From contig JAINDK010000026.1 of assembly GCA_019931185.1 (NCBI GenBank), positions 1 through 64,000 on the forward strand: DNA of 64,000 bases, in the 5' to 3' direction. Numbering within the stretch: position 1 is the stretch's first letter; every line of letters starts with the position of its first letter. Position numbers and translations under genes: made by a program. The DNA comes from Bryobacter sp. CoA8 C33. GTDB taxonomy: Bacteria > Acidobacteriota > Terriglobia > Bryobacterales > Bryobacteraceae. Under the pieces are notes generated by a model that did not search any database, had not been told where the DNA came from, and saw only the letters and a program-made list of their open reading frames with translations. Positions 37,729-45,698 of the stretch are shown piece by piece.

Positions 37729-38496
37729 ATGTCAGAATCAATCGATCGCCGCGAATTCTTGGAACTGGTGACGGGAGGAAGCTCGATGGTTGGAGTTGAT
37801 CGGTGCTATGAGGCGGGGCCGGTGTATGCGATGCAGCAGTTCTTTCTGGAAAACGGCGAGCAGTTGGGGAGGCTGAATGCGTACCTGAAGGATGCTCTAC
37901 TGCCGGCGCTGCGGCAAGCCGCCGGTCCGGGGCAACTGGTGCTCGAGGCGATCGTGGCGGCTCATCAGCCGCAGGTGGTCTTTTTGCAGCAATTTGCCGA
38001 TGTGGCCAGCTGGCGGGAGGTGAGCCTCCAGTTGAAGGAGGACAAAGCACTGCGCGCCGCCACCGATGCGTGGTCCCAGGCGAACCCCTACCGCTCTCAC
38101 GGCGTCAGTCTGCTGGCGGCGACGGGTTACTGTCCGCCGCTCGAGGGCATCGAGGGCGCCCAGCGTGTTTTTGAGATGCGCGTTTATGAAGCGGCAAGTG
38201 AATGGCAACTGAATGGCGTGCACGAACGCTTTGCCGGGCCGGAGATCCCGATCTTTCACCGCTGCGGCATCCACCCGCTGCTTTATGCCACGACGATTGC
38301 CGGCGCCCAGATGCCGAACCTGACTTACCTGACGCCCTTTGACAGCCTCGCCGGGCGCGAGGCTGCCTGGAGCCGCTTTCAGGCAGACCCGGAATGGCGA
38401 CGCGTGCGCCAGGCTTCGATCGAAAGCCACGGCTTTGCCCCGCGCGTGATCACGATTTCGTTGTTTAAGGCGTCGCTGTATTCACCGGTGAAGTGA
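37729..38496 (+). CDS. NIPSNAP-family protein
   Basis: The 255-residue protein holds two ferredoxin-like (dimeric alpha/beta barrel) halves; the second has the NIPSNAP features VFEMRVYEAASEWQLNGVHERF, GIHPLLYATTIAG and LTYLTPFDSLAGREAAWSRF. The N terminus (SIDRREFLELVTGGSS) has a twin-arginine-like stretch, but the hydrophobic part is weak and export is uncertain. NIPSNAP proteins have no proven bacterial reaction. It is divergent from the phosphoesterase gene by 37 bases, and its end overlaps the convergent TolC gene by 32 bases. Confidence 0.85.
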   Translation: MSESIDRREFLELVTGGSSMVGVDRCYEAGPVYAMQQFFLENGEQLGRLNAYLKDALLPALRQAAGPGQLVLEAIVAAHQPQVVFLQQFADVASWREVSLQLKEDKALRAATDAWSQANPYRSHGVSLLAATGYCPPLEGIEGAQRVFEMRVYEAASEWQLNGVHERFAGPEIPIFHRCGIHPLLYATTIAGAQMPNLTYLTPFDSLAGREAAWSRFQADPEWRRVRQASIESHGFAPRVITISLFKASLYSPVK

Positions 38497-39967
38497 AGGA
38501 GGGCTTGGCGCCGGGTACAAGGGCGCGAGCGATGGCTAACTCATAGCTGGCGTAGGCGCGGAAGTAATCCGCCAAGGCATTCGCCTCGCGGACCGCTGCT
38601 TCGGCCGTGGCCTGCTCACGCAGGTTGAGCACGAACAGTGTGCTGTCGCCCAACTCAAAGCGCAGGCGCTCCGCGGCTTCCACATCCCGTGTCACCTGTA
38701 ATTCCTGGGTGAGCACAAGCGATCGCTCATAGGCGGCGCGCACCGCCGAAGCCGCATCGCGCACGTCCGCGCTTACCTGATCCCGCTGAAACTGCAGACG
38801 CTGGCGAATCTGACCCAGGCGGGCCTCGGCGTTCTCGAGGCGAGCCGTGGCTTGACGCCGCTGCAGCGGCAGATCGAACAAGATGCCAACACGAAGATCA
38901 TTCGGGCCCCGCTTCACGGGACCAGCCCCAAATTCGCGCAAATACTCGGTGAATAGATCGACATTGGGCAGCCGTTGATTTTGCGCCAGGCGCTTGTCAA
39001 TCTCAACCTGGTCGCGTTGAAACATGAAGCGCAGCACATCCGGCCGGCGGTTCAACGCGGCCGTCATGTCCTCGAAGATCTGGCTCTCGGTCAGCTCAGC
39101 CGGATCGGGAAAGCCGGGCAAGAGTTTGTCCGATTCCGGCACGAGAGGCTGGCCCTGGTCATCCCTAAGGAATAGGCTCAGTTCGATTGCCGCGTTTTCG
39201 AGGCTGCGTCGCGCCTCAACGACATTGTTGCGCCGCTGCAGAACAATGCGCTGGTTGTCGAGTTGTTCAAACTGCGGCAGCGCGCCGATTTTGACTGCCT
39301 CCGAAAGAATGCTGTCGCGGCCGAGGGCGACATCGAGCAGGGTATTGGCAATCAGCAGCCGGCGCCCGGCAGCCACCCAATCCCAGTAACGGCGTGTGGC
39401 CGATTGCAAAATAGTAAGCCGCTGCTGGTCAATGGAAAGGTCGGCGAGCCGCAGACCAATGCGCGCCTTGCCCAGATCGGCGCGGCGATTGTCAATCACC
39501 CGGTCCCGCGCCAAAGGTACACGAGCCCCGGCGCGATATTGCCCGGCTTCATTCGTGACGGCCTTGCCGTCATAGTCCGGATAGCGGCCACGGCTGATGG
39601 AATAACCACTAAACAAGGTAGCGCCCCAGAGCGTGGTCGGCTGTTCAATGCCAATATCGAAGCGCTCGTTCTGGTAAAACCCAAAATTTTGTGTCTCGAG
39701 CCTGCTTCGCAACACGAGGTCGAAGCGGCCCTGCTGATTCAGTACTTCGGCCTCGGCTAATGGCCGCTCGAGCAGGGCGGCGCGCAACGGCGGGTAATGT
39801 TTGTTGACAGACTCAAGAACCGACTCCAGAGTCAGCATGCGAGTTTCGATCGGCGCCTTCGAATTCGACAGCCGGTTGTTGAGCGGCCGCGATTGCGGTA
39901 AGCGGAATTGCTGCTGGGCCTCAACGCTGAGCAGCGGAAGAAGAATCAGAGCGCCGAGCGGCCTCAT
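38465..39967 (-). CDS. TolC-like outer membrane efflux protein
   Basis: The 500-residue protein starts with a signal peptide (MRPLGALILLPLLSVEAQ) and has two long alpha-helical coiled regions separated by short beta segments, the pattern of the OEP/TolC family (GQYRAGARVPLARDRVIDNRRAD, DLRVGILFDLPLQRRQATARLENAEARL, AAYERSLVLTQELQVT). As a trimer it forms the outer membrane channel and periplasmic tunnel of a type I secretion or efflux system. It overlaps the upstream HlyD gene by ATGA and completes a three-gene export operon. The 3' end overlaps the NIPSNAP gene. Confidence 0.9.
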   Translation of the reverse strand: MRPLGALILLPLLSVEAQQQFRLPQSRPLNNRLSNSKAPIETRMLTLESVLESVNKHYPPLRAALLERPLAEAEVLNQQGRFDLVLRSRLETQNFGFYQNERFDIGIEQPTTLWGATLFSGYSISRGRYPDYDGKAVTNEAGQYRAGARVPLARDRVIDNRRADLGKARIGLRLADLSIDQQRLTILQSATRRYWDWVAAGRRLLIANTLLDVALGRDSILSEAVKIGALPQFEQLDNQRIVLQRRNNVVEARRSLENAAIELSLFLRDDQGQPLVPESDKLLPGFPDPAELTESQIFEDMTAALNRRPDVLRFMFQRDQVEIDKRLAQNQRLPNVDLFTEYLREFGAGPVKRGPNDLRVGILFDLPLQRRQATARLENAEARLGQIRQRLQFQRDQVSADVRDAASAVRAAYERSLVLTQELQVTRDVEAAERLRFELGDSTLFVLNLREQATAEAAVREANALADYFRAYASYELAIARALVPGAKPSFTSPVNTATP

Positions 39968-41277
39968 TTTTTCTTGCTATCCCCCTTCGAGGTGGCGTCC
40001 CCCTGCGGCGTAACCGTGGGCGGGAAGCCGTTGAACTGCCGCCAAAGCTCAAATCCGAGGCTGACCTGATTGAGCAGGACCCAGCCGTTGGTGCGAACGC
40101 CCTGGCGGAGATAGCGGTTGGAAGGCCAGGGCTCATCTTTCGGATCGGGCTCGACCAGAATACGGAATTTGCCTTCGCCGTTATCGGTGGCATCGACCAG
40201 CATGACGCGGCCGCCGAAGGTGCCAACGGCGACTGAAGGCCAACCGGTGAACTGCACCGCCGGCCAGCCCTCAAACTGCAGCCGCACCTGATCCCCAGAG
40301 TGGATGAGAGGCACGTCATTGCCATCCATCCAAAGCTCCACAACGAGATTGGCCGTCTCCGGCACGAAAGCAGCTATCGAGTCCCCCGGCTTCAGCAATT
40401 CTCCACCCGGCTGTGAGAGAAGACGGAGGATCGTGCCGTTGCGAGGGGCACGAATCGTTTGGGTTAGTTGGCGGGCCACGCGCACGTCGACGCGCTGCTT
40501 TTCGGCGCCGATGTTGGCGATATCCGCGCGGCTGGCGGCCAGCGTGGCCTTGGCAGTGGCAAGGGAATTCTGAAAGTCGGTCTCGATGCGCTGGTAGTCG
40601 GCGTCGCGTGCTAATTTTTCGTTGATCGCCGCCTGCAGTGAGGCCTTGGCCCGGTCCACGTCAGCCTCTGAGCTGGCATTGGCCTGCACCTGCTGTTCGT
40701 ACTGGCGCTGGGAAAACAAGCCGCTGGCCAGGCCAGCCTTTACGCGATCGAGGTTTAACTTGTTGGCGGTGAGTATGGCTTCGGCGGAAAGAAGCGAATT
40801 CTGCGCCGCTTTGATATTGTCTTCGGCGACCTTGATTCGGCTGCGCGCGCTCTCGAGGGCGTTTTGACGCGAAAGCTCGAGCTGGCCGAGGGCGATTTCC
40901 TGCGCCGTGACGCGGCTCTTGGCCTGGTCGAGGCGCATCGTGATCAGATTGCTTTCCTCGCGCAAGCGCTCGAGAATCAGCGGATCGTTATCGGCGATTT
41001 CAGCGACCAGATCGCCTTCCTTCACCTTGGAACCCTCAATCACGTACCACTTGACGACGCGGCCTTCGACCGGCGTGTCAATGGTTTGTTGCCGCTCGAA
41101 AGGCGTGGTGCCCACTACCTTGCCAACGCCCGACACATTCTGCACCCAAGGGGCGAAGATGAGCGTGGGGATGCCAATGAGAAAAATCAGCGCCAGCGCC
41201 CAGGCCAGCAGTCGGGAACCGCCAGCATAGCCGACTTGGCTCATGGCGGGGAGACGGAAATCAATTTCGGGCCTCAT
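39964..41277 (-). CDS. HlyD-family membrane fusion protein
   Basis: The 437-residue periplasmic adaptor has one N-terminal membrane helix (about residues 23-43), a biotinyl-lipoyl-like half (DTPVEGRVVKWYVIEGSKVKEGDLVAEIADNDP), a long coiled-coil hairpin (about residues 100-265) and the second lipoyl half plus beta-barrel (IRAPRNGTILRLLSQPGGELLKPGD). It links the inner membrane ABC pump to the TolC channel. It starts 2 bases after the ABC gene with GGAG 11 bases upstream and overlaps tolC by 4 bases. The C-terminal tail is rich in Ser, Asp and Lys. Confidence 0.92.
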   Translation of the reverse strand: MRPEIDFRLPAMSQVGYAGGSRLLAWALALIFLIGIPTLIFAPWVQNVSGVGKVVGTTPFERQQTIDTPVEGRVVKWYVIEGSKVKEGDLVAEIADNDPLILERLREESNLITMRLDQAKSRVTAQEIALGQLELSRQNALESARSRIKVAEDNIKAAQNSLLSAEAILTANKLNLDRVKAGLASGLFSQRQYEQQVQANASSEADVDRAKASLQAAINEKLARDADYQRIETDFQNSLATAKATLAASRADIANIGAEKQRVDVRVARQLTQTIRAPRNGTILRLLSQPGGELLKPGDSIAAFVPETANLVVELWMDGNDVPLIHSGDQVRLQFEGWPAVQFTGWPSVAVGTFGGRVMLVDATDNGEGKFRILVEPDPKDEPWPSNRYLRQGVRTNGWVLLNQVSLGFELWRQFNGFPPTVTPQGDATSKGDSKKK

Positions 41278-41279
41278 AG

Positions 41280-42971
41280 CTAGTGTTTCTCCTGGCCGCG
41301 AATCTGGCCGTGAACCAGTTGAATGTGGTTCTGACAGTGCTTGAGCACGAACTGCGACCGGCTGGAAACAATCAGCGTCCAGGGGTTTTCCGGCGCCGTC
41401 AAGCGTTGCATCAGCGCGTTCTGCTCCGGGCTGTCCTCCATGCGGTCGAGAATCTCATCGAGGATGAGAACGCGCGGCCGCAAGGCCATGGCCCGGGCCA
41501 GCATTAGACGGTAACTCTGGCCCTGCGTCAGCGGCTGCCCGCCGGTGGTCAGCATCGTCTGCAGGCCCTCCGGCAAACTCTCCACGGTCTCGAGCAGGCC
41601 TATGGTCTCAAGGATGTGGCGGAGATCGTGTGAGCTCAACTCAGCGATGCCGAGACGGATGTTGTCTTCAATCGTGCCGTGAAAAATTTCAATGCCGCGA
41701 ACCAGCGCGATCTGCCCCCGCAAGTCATATAGCTTGAGCTTGCGGTAGTCGCTGCCCTCAAACAGCAGGGTGCCCTGCGACGGTTCGCGCAGCCCGTAGA
41801 TCAGATCGATCAGCGTACTCTTGCCGGACCCAAGGCCACCGGTGATCGCAAGCCGGCTACCGGCGGGGATCGTCAGATCGAGGTCTTCGAGCAACGGATG
41901 GCCGGGATGGTGAGCAAAGGAGACCGAGCGAAACTCGATCGCCGCCGCCTGACCCTGGTTCGTCCGCTCCGAGCCAGATTCTTCCATCGGCAGGTCTGTC
42001 AGGTATCCGAGCTTGTCGACGGCGGCCAGCAGATCGTAGAACGTCTCAAGCTGTTTGCCGAACTTTGAAAAGCTGCCGAGTGAAGCGGCGACAACAAGCT
42101 CGGCGGCAACCAGTTGGCCGAGGGTCAATTGGCGCTGCATGACAAGCCAACCGCCAGCACCCAGTACAGCGGCCGTGCCGATGGCCTGCATGGCATGCGA
42201 GCCAATAATTTGCCGCACCAGCACGCGCCAGTGGGCACGCCGGTGCTGGATGTAATCGGCTATGATCGCATCACTCCGCTTGAGGGCGAAGCTCGCTCCT
42301 GGCAGCGATTTGAAGGTTGCGGGGTGGCGCGCCAACTCTTGCAGCCACGCCGCCAGAGCGTACTTCGATTTGCTTTCGCTGATGGCGGTGCGTATCGCTC
42401 CGTAGCCGAGGGGAAAAAGCACGACGATTATGCTCACGGTCATCACCACCGAGAAGATCAGCAGCACCGGATGGTAAACGCCCAGCAGGATCATGCCAAT
42501 CAGTGTGGTCATAATCACTTCGAGCCCATCCACCAGGAGAGTTGCTCCGCCTTTTTGCAGTGTCACCACTTCGAAAAAGCGATTGACCAGCTCTGGGCCG
42601 TGGTCGTCATCGAAGGCTTGGATACGCACTCGCAACAGCCGCTCGATCGTGTCGTTGGACACGCGCACGAAGATGCGCCGCTGCATCACTTCGACCACAT
42701 GACTCCGTAGCACCTTGAGCACGGCAGCGAAGGTGAGGCCGAGAAGCACCAGCAAGGACAGCACCACGAGCGGCTGCAATAGTGTGCCGAAGGCGATCGT
42801 GTTCACAAGCGACTGTGTAGCGATCGGCACCACCAACGAAAGCAACCCGATGGCAACCGAGTAAATCACGACAACCCAAATATCGGTACGCTCGAATGCC
42901 ATCCAACCCCGCAGCCGGGACAGCGGCGAAGGATGCTCGTGCGCAGCCGCATGCGTGTTTGCTTGTGCCAT
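41280..42971 (-). CDS. ABC transporter with fused membrane and ATPase domains, degenerate motifs
   Basis: The 563-residue half-transporter has a six-helix exporter-type membrane domain (residues about 35-310) and a C-terminal ATPase domain with Walker A GGLGSGKST and Walker B VLILDEI. The signature is L-T-Q-G-Q instead of L-S-G-G-Q and the H-loop reads IVSSRSQF, with Ser where the switch His is expected, so ATP hydrolysis may be altered. There is no C39 peptidase domain. It heads the operon with HlyD and TolC. The ATG at 42971 lacks a clear ribosome site; an in-frame GTG at 43028 with an AGGT site is an alternative and adds 19 residues. Confidence 0.9.
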   Translation of the reverse strand: MAQANTHAAAHEHPSPLSRLRGWMAFERTDIWVVVIYSVAIGLLSLVVPIATQSLVNTIAFGTLLQPLVVLSLLVLLGLTFAAVLKVLRSHVVEVMQRRIFVRVSNDTIERLLRVRIQAFDDDHGPELVNRFFEVVTLQKGGATLLVDGLEVIMTTLIGMILLGVYHPVLLIFSVVMTVSIIVVLFPLGYGAIRTAISESKSKYALAAWLQELARHPATFKSLPGASFALKRSDAIIADYIQHRRAHWRVLVRQIIGSHAMQAIGTAAVLGAGGWLVMQRQLTLGQLVAAELVVAASLGSFSKFGKQLETFYDLLAAVDKLGYLTDLPMEESGSERTNQGQAAAIEFRSVSFAHHPGHPLLEDLDLTIPAGSRLAITGGLGSGKSTLIDLIYGLREPSQGTLLFEGSDYRKLKLYDLRGQIALVRGIEIFHGTIEDNIRLGIAELSSHDLRHILETIGLLETVESLPEGLQTMLTTGGQPLTQGQSYRLMLARAMALRPRVLILDEILDRMEDSPEQNALMQRLTAPENPWTLIVSSRSQFVLKHCQNHIQLVHGQIRGQEKH

Positions 42972-43127
42972 AGAAATAGTTGTTGCGGTGAGGGATGATT
43001 TGGTTGACTCTGACCGCCGAGCAGCCACATCACTACCTGATGATATGGATTCAATTCAGGAGAGAAAGGATCTATTCGATGGGAATAATTTTGATCAATA
43101 CAACCGGATCCACCCTCTCACGACGCA

Positions 43128-43147
43128 TGCATGTATTTTAACATGCA
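43128..43147. promoter_or_regulatory. palindrome between the ABC export operon and its ArsR-type regulator
   Basis: TGCATG (43128-43133) and CATGCA (43142-43147) are reverse complements separated by the A/T-rich 8-base spacer TATTTTAA. It lies in the 240-base divergent region, 83 bases before the regulator's ATG. Size and symmetry suit a dimeric winged-helix regulator such as the ArsR protein next door. Confidence 0.4.
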
Positions 43148-43175
43148 AAACCCGGTATCAGTCCGGAACTTCAGA

Positions 43176-43181
43176 TATAAT
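43176..43181 (+). promoter_or_regulatory. -10 box TATAAT for the ArsR-type gene
   Basis: A perfect TATAAT lies 30 bases before the start codon. No good -35 element is seen 16-18 bases further upstream. Confidence 0.5.
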
Positions 43182-43210
43182 GTGGGTCGAGGAAAGAAAT
43201 AAGGGCAATT

Positions 43211-43654
43211 ATGCCTTGGCGTGCATTATTGACTAAGGAAATGGGGGACTTCTTGGGAATTCTCGCACACCCCCACCGGATCCGGATCATCCAGGAGCTG
43301 CGTAACAAGGAGTTGGACGTCAACGGACTGCAATCGGTTCTGGAGATCAGTCATTCGCGCGTTTCTCAACATCTGTCCGTACTCAGGTCGCACCATGTAG
43401 TAATGGAGCGTAGAGAGGGCCGTCATGTGTTTTATCGGCTGTTGCAGCCAAGTCTGGCACAGTGGCTTTCAAACGGTTTGGAGTTTCTCAGGCAAGAGTC
43501 CGCGCATCATGCGGAAGTGTCCGCCGCGGTGACGAAGTCCAAGAGCCTGTGGCCGGATGCCAGTTCGGGCAGCGAACTGAAGTGGATCCAAGGAGTGGAC
43601 GGCAAGATTAAGGAGGCGGCGCTTGGCGGCGACGAGGAGGAGCCAGGGGGCTAG
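43211..43654 (+). CDS. ArsR-family transcriptional regulator
   Basis: The 147-residue protein has a winged helix-turn-helix domain at residues about 10-85: the family start LGILAHPHRIRIIQELRNKELDV, recognition helix SHSRVSQHLSVLRSHHVV and wing ERREGRHVFYRL. No CxC metal-binding motif is present in helix 3, so it is not a classic arsenic or cadmium sensor; a His pair (HHVV, HH near the C-terminal part) is visible. AAGG lies 7 bases before the ATG. It is divergent from the export operon, which it probably controls. Its stop overlaps the convergent rsmI gene by 4 bases. Confidence 0.9.
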   Translation: MPWRALLTKEMGDFLGILAHPHRIRIIQELRNKELDVNGLQSVLEISHSRVSQHLSVLRSHHVVMERREGRHVFYRLLQPSLAQWLSNGLEFLRQESAHHAEVSAAVTKSKSLWPDASSGSELKWIQGVDGKIKEAALGGDEEEPGG

Positions 43655-44487
43655 GCTTTTTCTTTCTCAAGCAGATCGTAGGCCGCGCGTTTGTTGAGCC
43701 CGGCTTCGCGGGCTGCCTGCTTGATGGCATCCATGCGGGACAGACCATCCTGCTGCAGTTGCCGGACACGGGCGGCGAGAGAAGCGGGAGACGAGTCGAG
43801 GGAAATTGCTTCGTTGCCGCGGTCGATGACCAGCGTAAATTCTCCCTTGATCGAGGGGCGGGCCGCGAGCCGGGCGGCGATTTCCGCCGCGCTTCCGCGC
43901 AAGATCTCCTCATGCAGCTTCGTTAACTCGCGGCAAGCGGCCATGCGCCGCGCGGGCCAAAGGGCGGCGATATCGGCGAGAGATTCGAGGATTCGGTGCG
44001 GGGATTCAAAGCAGACGAGCGTGGCGGGAGCGGTAGACCAGGATTCCAGATGGGCGCGGCGGGCAGCAGGCTTGGGTGGGAGAAACCCGATAAAGACAAA
44101 CTGGTCGGTGGGCAGGCCGGCTATGGACAAAGCCGATATCACCGCGCTCGGACCGGGTATGGGGCTGACACGGATGCCGGCGGCAATCGCCGCCTCCACC
44201 AAGCGATAGCCCGGGTCGGAGATCAGCGGCGTACCCGCGTCGGAAATCAAAGCAACATCCTCGCCTTGACTCAAGCGGTCCAGGATTTCATGGCATCGGG
44301 TGGCCTCATTGTGTTCGTGCAGGCTGACCAGGGGCCGGGCCGCTTCCGCCGCTGCCATCAACTTTGCGCTCTGGCGGGTGTCTTCGCACGCAACTAGCGA
44401 GACAGCACGCAAGATCCGCCGGGCCCGGGTAGTGAGATCATCAAGGTTACCGATCGGCGAGGCAACAACGTAGAGAACTCCAGGCAC
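43651..44487 (-). CDS. rsmI: 16S rRNA (cytidine-1402-2'-O)-methyltransferase
   Basis: The 278-residue tetrapyrrole-methylase-fold enzyme has the RsmI hallmarks VVASPIGNLDDLTTRA, ACEDTRQSAKL, the SAM loop ALISDAGTPLISDPGYRLV, PIPGPSAVISALSIAGLP and FESPHRI. It adds the 2'-O-methyl group to C1402 in the ribosomal decoding centre. The C-terminal small domain (GLSRMDAIKQAAREAGLNKRAAYDLL) is also present. It is a single gene, divergent from the JAB-like gene and convergent with the ArsR-type gene. Confidence 0.95.
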   Translation of the reverse strand: MPGVLYVVASPIGNLDDLTTRARRILRAVSLVACEDTRQSAKLMAAAEAARPLVSLHEHNEATRCHEILDRLSQGEDVALISDAGTPLISDPGYRLVEAAIAAGIRVSPIPGPSAVISALSIAGLPTDQFVFIGFLPPKPAARRAHLESWSTAPATLVCFESPHRILESLADIAALWPARRMAACRELTKLHEEILRGSAAEIAARLAARPSIKGEFTLVIDRGNEAISLDSSPASLAARVRQLQQDGLSRMDAIKQAAREAGLNKRAAYDLLEKEKA

Positions 44488-44564
44488 CCGTTGATGATAA
44501 CGAATCGCAACAATGCTTCTTGAGGATTATGCCCGGGCCAACTAGCATAGTAGGGAATAGCTGC

Positions 44565-45698
44565 ATGAAAGATGTAGTTCAAACGCCAACTCACTTTGTG
44601 TGGGCAGTAGAAGGCAAAGCGATCACCATCCACCTCGATTTTGGCGTGGTGGACCGCATTGCCTCGGATGTCATGCGTGGCTTTGGCGCTGTGCCCAAGC
44701 GGGGTGCGGAGGTTGGCGGCATCTTACTCGGCAGCTTCGAGGAATGGGAAGGCCAGACCGTGGTGAAGGTTCAGGACTTTGAGTTGGTGGCCTGCGACTA
44801 TTTGCGCGGCCCATCCTACTTGTTGACTGAAAACGATGAGTCTCGCTTTGCGGAATCCGTTGCCAGGGCAAAAACCCAGGATCTGCTTCCCGTGGGATTC
44901 TTTCGCAGCCATACGCGGAAAGGATTCGGGCTCGCCGACGAGGACGTTGCTCTTTTTGAGAAGTACTTCGGCCAAAACCGGCAGGTGATTCTTCTTGTGC
45001 GGCCTTTCGCGGCAAAGACCAGCTTGGGGGGATTTTTCATCAAGGAAGGCGATGAATTCCACCGTGAAAATTCTTACCGCGAGTTCCCTTTCCGGAGAAA
45101 AGATCTGGGCGGAGGCAATCCGCCGCCCGCGCGAATTTCTCCGCCCGAATTGCCAGAGTCCGTCAATACGCCATTCGCGCATCCGGAACCCGATCTGCGG
45201 GACTGGATCAAAACCCATCGGGGGGAACCAAGAAAGCCTGCTGAATTGACGGATGTGGAAGCTGTTCCAGTGGCTTTGCATTCCGATAACTCAACAGCCA
45301 ATTTACGCAAACGCTGGGTCTGGGTGCCACTATCCCTTGTTTTTCTCGTCGTGGGTGTCGTGACCGGCTTTCAGATCGCCATGCTGTTAAACCGGCAGGA
45401 CGTGGAGCGGGCCTCGAAACGCTCTTTCTCCCTCGGGCTGACCGCGGATTGGGAGAATGATAGGATCGCTGTCCGATGGGACCGCGAGTCGGCTCCCATC
45501 CAAAATGCGCAGAGTGGTTCGCTGCGCATCCTGGATGGCCAGTACTCAAAAATGGTGGCTCTCGATGAGCGCCAACTGCGCAATGGCAGTGTGCTGTACA
45601 TGAGCGCCGACAACCGGGTTAGCTTCCGGCTCGAGGTCAACACCCGGCAGGGTACACAGTTCATCGAGACGGCCAACTACATCCCGGACGGCCGCTAG
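44565..45698 (+). CDS. membrane protein with a degenerate JAB/MPN domain
   Basis: The 377-residue protein begins with a JAB/MPN-like domain: the Glu49 motif AEVGGILLG, then VGFFRSHTRKGFGLADED where active JAMM enzymes have H-S-H-P and a downstream Asp. Arg114 replaces the first zinc-binding His and Thr117 the Pro, while His116 and Asp125/127 remain. A Pro-rich linker, one membrane helix (about residues 245-270) and a C-terminal beta-rich domain follow. It is probably non-catalytic or has changed metal chemistry. The ATG at 44565 has AGGGA 9 bases upstream. Its stop overlaps the convergent AAA gene by 4 bases. Confidence 0.75.
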   Translation: MKDVVQTPTHFVWAVEGKAITIHLDFGVVDRIASDVMRGFGAVPKRGAEVGGILLGSFEEWEGQTVVKVQDFELVACDYLRGPSYLLTENDESRFAESVARAKTQDLLPVGFFRSHTRKGFGLADEDVALFEKYFGQNRQVILLVRPFAAKTSLGGFFIKEGDEFHRENSYREFPFRRKDLGGGNPPPARISPPELPESVNTPFAHPEPDLRDWIKTHRGEPRKPAELTDVEAVPVALHSDNSTANLRKRWVWVPLSLVFLVVGVVTGFQIAMLLNRQDVERASKRSFSLGLTADWENDRIAVRWDRESAPIQNAQSGSLRILDGQYSKMVALDERQLRNGSVLYMSADNRVSFRLEVNTRQGTQFIETANYIPDGR

